Shown: one piece after another, positions 61,415-64,000 of the stretch
Numbering within the stretch: position 1 is the stretch's first letter
How the letters are laid out: each line of letters starts with the position of its first letter
Source: Prolixibacteraceae bacterium UBA6029
GTDB lineage: Bacteria; Bacteroidota; Bacteroidia; Bacteroidales; Prolixibacteraceae
Assembly (NCBI GenBank): GCA_002429385.1
Contig: DIZL01000048.1
Coordinates: 10,680 to 74,679, forward strand
Reading direction: 5' to 3'
DNA length: 64,000 nt
Notes under the pieces: generated by a model
What the model was told of the DNA's origin: nothing
What the model saw: the letters and a program-made list of their open reading frames with translations, nothing else
The model's database searches: none
Translations under genes and position numbers: made by a program

Positions 61415-63847
61415 ATGAACTACAATTCAACTGACTTTCCAGAAGAAAGAAATCACGAGGAAAAATTTGATGTAAAAAAAATCATTTACCTCATTAGACG
61501 GCAATGGTATTGGTTTGCACTTTTTAGTGCATTAGGCATCGTATTGGCTTATGGGTATACCAAACTCACTAAACCCAGTTATCTGGTTAGCACTTCCCTA
61601 ATGGTTCCTGAAAAATCAGATGCACTAAATATGAAGAATATATTTCAGGGTGTCATTGATATGCCTAAAAACAATATCGACAATCATATTGAAATCTTAA
61701 AATCTTATTATACTATAAACCAGACTTTATTAAACCTGAACTGGCGTACAAGTTGGTATACCAAAGACCTGTTTATTTGGAAAGGGATATATAAACAGGA
61801 ACCTTTTGATGTACAGGAAGCTCAAAATTTCATTAACCTAAAAGGAATTAAAATTTATATAACACCTACTTTCGGCGACAATTTCACGGTATCAGTGAAT
61901 GGAAAAGTGATGCAAGATCATGACCCTAAAGAAATTAAAGTTGAGGGTTCCGGAGAGTATGGTCATCCGTTTGTAAATAAGTATTTCAATTTTACATTAC
62001 TTAAAAAAGTAAATAACTATGAAATTCCAAATGGAAAATATTATTTCGTTTTTAACGATTTAAGTGATGCCACGCTGGCTTATCAACGCAAACTTAAAGC
62101 CAATCTGACCGATAAAAAAAGTGATATTATTTTATGCACGTTACAAGGTGAAGAACCTGAAAAAGAAGTTGATTTCTTAAATGAACTGATCAAGGTTTTT
62201 TCCGAAGGTCAAATGAATTTTCAAAACGAAGCACAACGTCGGTCACTCGATTTTATCAATACTCAGTTGACAGGTATTTCTGATTCTCTAAATATCGCCG
62301 GAACAAAATTCTCTGATTTCCGGTCTAAAAATAATGTCATTGACCTGGGGGCAGAAGGTAAGCTTGTGATGGATAATCTGAAAGAAATAGAAACGGAAAG
62401 GGCAAAAAGTCAACTGCAACTCGACTATTTCCAAAACCTCCTCAAATACCTGAACAATACCAGCGACCTCAAACAACTTGTTGCCCCATCTGTTGTCGGC
62501 ATTCAGGATGTTTCCCTCAATGCTTTGGTTCTTAAATTGGGCGAACTATACAACCGCCGCCAGGTTCTGTCGTTCAGTGCAAAAGAAAATAATCCAACAA
62601 TTCTAATGATCGATAAAGAATTGACCCAGACTCGTAACCAATTAAATGAAAATCTAAGAAACCTTATTGATAATGCTACCAGAAACATCAATAGCCAAAA
62701 AGACAGGCAGACAAGCATTAGTGTTCAGCTTAATAAACTTCCTCAAAAGGAACAAAAAATGGTTAACATTCAGCGTCAGTTTAACCTCACCAACGAAATT
62801 TACACTTTTCTGCTTCAGAAACGTGCAGAAACAAATATTTCGCTGGCCTCAAGTATGCCTGACGTTCAAATTATAGATAAAGCCAGGATCGAATCGGCTG
62901 CAATTGTTGGACTTGGTGATAAGATGGTTCTTACAACCGGATTCATTATGGGTTTTGGATTACCTTTGGCATTTATACTTCTCCTGAATTATTTCGATGA
63001 CCGGTTACGTAATCAGAATGATCTGGAAAGAAGTACCAGTATTCCCATTTTGGGTAATATCATGCATAGTTTGTCGAAATCCGATTTGGTCGTTCACGAA
63101 AACCCAAAATCAAATATTGCCGAATCTTTCAGGGCTTTGCGCACTAACCTTCAGTATATGCTTACCGGATCTTTGGGAAAAGTGATCTCCATTCACTCGA
63201 CAAACCCTAGCGAGGGAAAATCTTTCACTGCGATCAACCTCTCTGCTATTTTGGCCGTAAATAATAAAAAGGTACTGCTCTTCGGTGCCGATCTGCGAAA
63301 ACCAAGATTGCATAAAGTCTTTAATCTTTCGAATGAAAATGGATTAAGCACCTACCTCATCGGCCTCGATTCGATCGATCAGATTATTTTACCGACAATG
63401 ATTGAAAACCTTTCTTTATTACCATCAGGTCCAATTCCGCCAAATCCTTCTGAAATTCTGGGTAAACCGGAAATGAAAATTTTGCTTGAAACCCTTCGTT
63501 CCAGGTTTGATTACATCATCATCGATAATGCACCTACAGCGATGGTAACTGACGGTCATCTGGTAGGTCATTTGTCTGACCTAAATATTTTTATCCTACG
63601 ATATGGATTTTCTAAAATGCAACAGATCGATTTGATCAATCAGTATGTAGATAAAAAAACAGTAGATAATGTTGCTATTTTGGTGAACGACATCAAGATC
63701 AACTCGTTTGGAAACTCCTATTACAAATATTATCAATACGAAGCTTATCAAAAATCCTATTATTCTGATGATGATGAAGGTGTAAAAAAGCACAAAAAAA
63801 AAAGACAACCTAAGCTAGAAGTGGAGAAAACGAAGATGATCGTGTAA
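61415..63847 (+). CDS. Wzc-like polysaccharide co-polymerase and BY-kinase
   Basis: Protein of 810 residues. An N-terminal Wzz domain with TM1 (about 31-50) and TM2 (about 508-530) brackets a large periplasmic coiled-coil part. The C-terminal cytosolic BY-kinase has Walker A PSEGKSF, Walker A' LFGADLRKPRLHKVF and Walker B YIIIDNAP. It ends in a Tyr cluster (SYYKYYQYEAYQKSYYSDDDEG) for autophosphorylation and a basic tail. It controls polymer length and export together with the Wza-like protein. Confidence 0.94.
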   Translation: MNYNSTDFPEERNHEEKFDVKKIIYLIRRQWYWFALFSALGIVLAYGYTKLTKPSYLVSTSLMVPEKSDALNMKNIFQGVIDMPKNNIDNHIEILKSYYTINQTLLNLNWRTSWYTKDLFIWKGIYKQEPFDVQEAQNFINLKGIKIYITPTFGDNFTVSVNGKVMQDHDPKEIKVEGSGEYGHPFVNKYFNFTLLKKVNNYEIPNGKYYFVFNDLSDATLAYQRKLKANLTDKKSDIILCTLQGEEPEKEVDFLNELIKVFSEGQMNFQNEAQRRSLDFINTQLTGISDSLNIAGTKFSDFRSKNNVIDLGAEGKLVMDNLKEIETERAKSQLQLDYFQNLLKYLNNTSDLKQLVAPSVVGIQDVSLNALVLKLGELYNRRQVLSFSAKENNPTILMIDKELTQTRNQLNENLRNLIDNATRNINSQKDRQTSISVQLNKLPQKEQKMVNIQRQFNLTNEIYTFLLQKRAETNISLASSMPDVQIIDKARIESAAIVGLGDKMVLTTGFIMGFGLPLAFILLLNYFDDRLRNQNDLERSTSIPILGNIMHSLSKSDLVVHENPKSNIAESFRALRTNLQYMLTGSLGKVISIHSTNPSEGKSFTAINLSAILAVNNKKVLLFGADLRKPRLHKVFNLSNENGLSTYLIGLDSIDQIILPTMIENLSLLPSGPIPPNPSEILGKPEMKILLETLRSRFDYIIIDNAPTAMVTDGHLVGHLSDLNIFILRYGFSKMQQIDLINQYVDKKTVDNVAILVNDIKINSFGNSYYKYYQYEAYQKSYYSDDDEGVKKHKKKRQPKLEVEKTKMIV

Positions 63848-63973
63848 GAACGTTAAAAATAATCTTAACCCATTTAACAATGAGTTCGGTCCATAAAATC
63901 AAAAGCACGTCATTGCGAGTCTCCACCCAAGTTTTTTGGGCACAATGTGAATATGACAGGGAGAGAATATACC
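63848..63973. other. Sequence after wzc, no gene seen
   Basis: Non-coding up to the adaptor. It includes GTCATTGCGAG (63911-63921), the start of a repeat I know from many genomes. Confidence 0.5.
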
Positions 63974-64000
63974 CTGTCTCTTATACACATCTGACGCTGC
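63974..64000 (+). other. Nextera transposase adaptor sequence (artefact)
   Basis: The 19-base mosaic end CTGTCTCTTATACACATCT followed by GACGCTGC matches the read-through sequence of the Nextera library adaptor for 27 bases up to the window edge. It is not genomic. Confidence 0.9.

Overview
The window comes from a bacterium of the phylum Bacteroidota, most likely an anaerobic or facultative member of the Bacteroidales/Marinilabiliales kind. The evidence is the TAnnTTTG-type promoter boxes before many genes, SusC/TonB-type receptors with carboxypeptidase-like N-terminal domains, a type IX secretion sorting domain, an UpxY-type NusG paralogue at the head of an exopolysaccharide locus, DUF6266 proteins, and hybrid two-component kinases. 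I saw no rRNA, tRNA, CRISPR array or prophage. The last 27 bases match the Nextera transposase adaptor, so the right edge is probably an untrimmed contig end.

Layout. 1-13 kb is mostly housekeeping: an exported C1 peptidase, a DUF1460 amidase-like protein, a lipid A-type acyltransferase, the leftward run cmk-ispH-pfkA-priA, then a periplasmic tricorn-type protease. 13-30 kb is accessory: a 1521-residue CotH/LTD surface protein with a T9SS tail, two DUF6266 genes (one with an in-frame TGA), a TonB-type receptor, a GH18/NodB/GT2 three-module polysaccharide enzyme, a hybrid histidine kinase and a PQQ-propeller lipoprotein. 30-43 kb holds an ECF sigma factor with a His-rich membrane protein, a heterodimeric ABC exporter, a PocR-domain hybrid kinase, an EamA transporter and a probable metal receptor with a small His/Cys-rich companion. 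43-51 kb has a YkgJ protein, a RimB-RimK fusion, tpiA, prmA and a small polysaccharide-use group (GH5, YhcH-like, esterase, collapsed GH2 gene). 51-56.4 kb is a five-gene heterodisulfide-reductase-like cluster with a membrane subunit. After an AT-rich gap, 57-64 kb opens an exopolysaccharide locus: orphan transposase-like HTH, upxY, a polyprenyl-phosphate glycosylphosphotransferase, an undescribed 46-residue ORF, wza and wzc.

The most unusual signal is a repeated unit. Two unlinked, oppositely oriented genes (2468-2647 and 35287-35466) each encode a 59-residue protein that aligns without gaps (33 of 59 identical by my count). Each has the same -7-like box just upstream, and each stop codon lies inside a 62-bp loopless palindrome. 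A third palindrome of the same length, without the small gene but with outer 24-bp inverted repeats, sits in front of a DUF6266 gene. I do not recognise this family. Several other intergenic palindrome families (31318, 13163, 30011, 61352) are also present.
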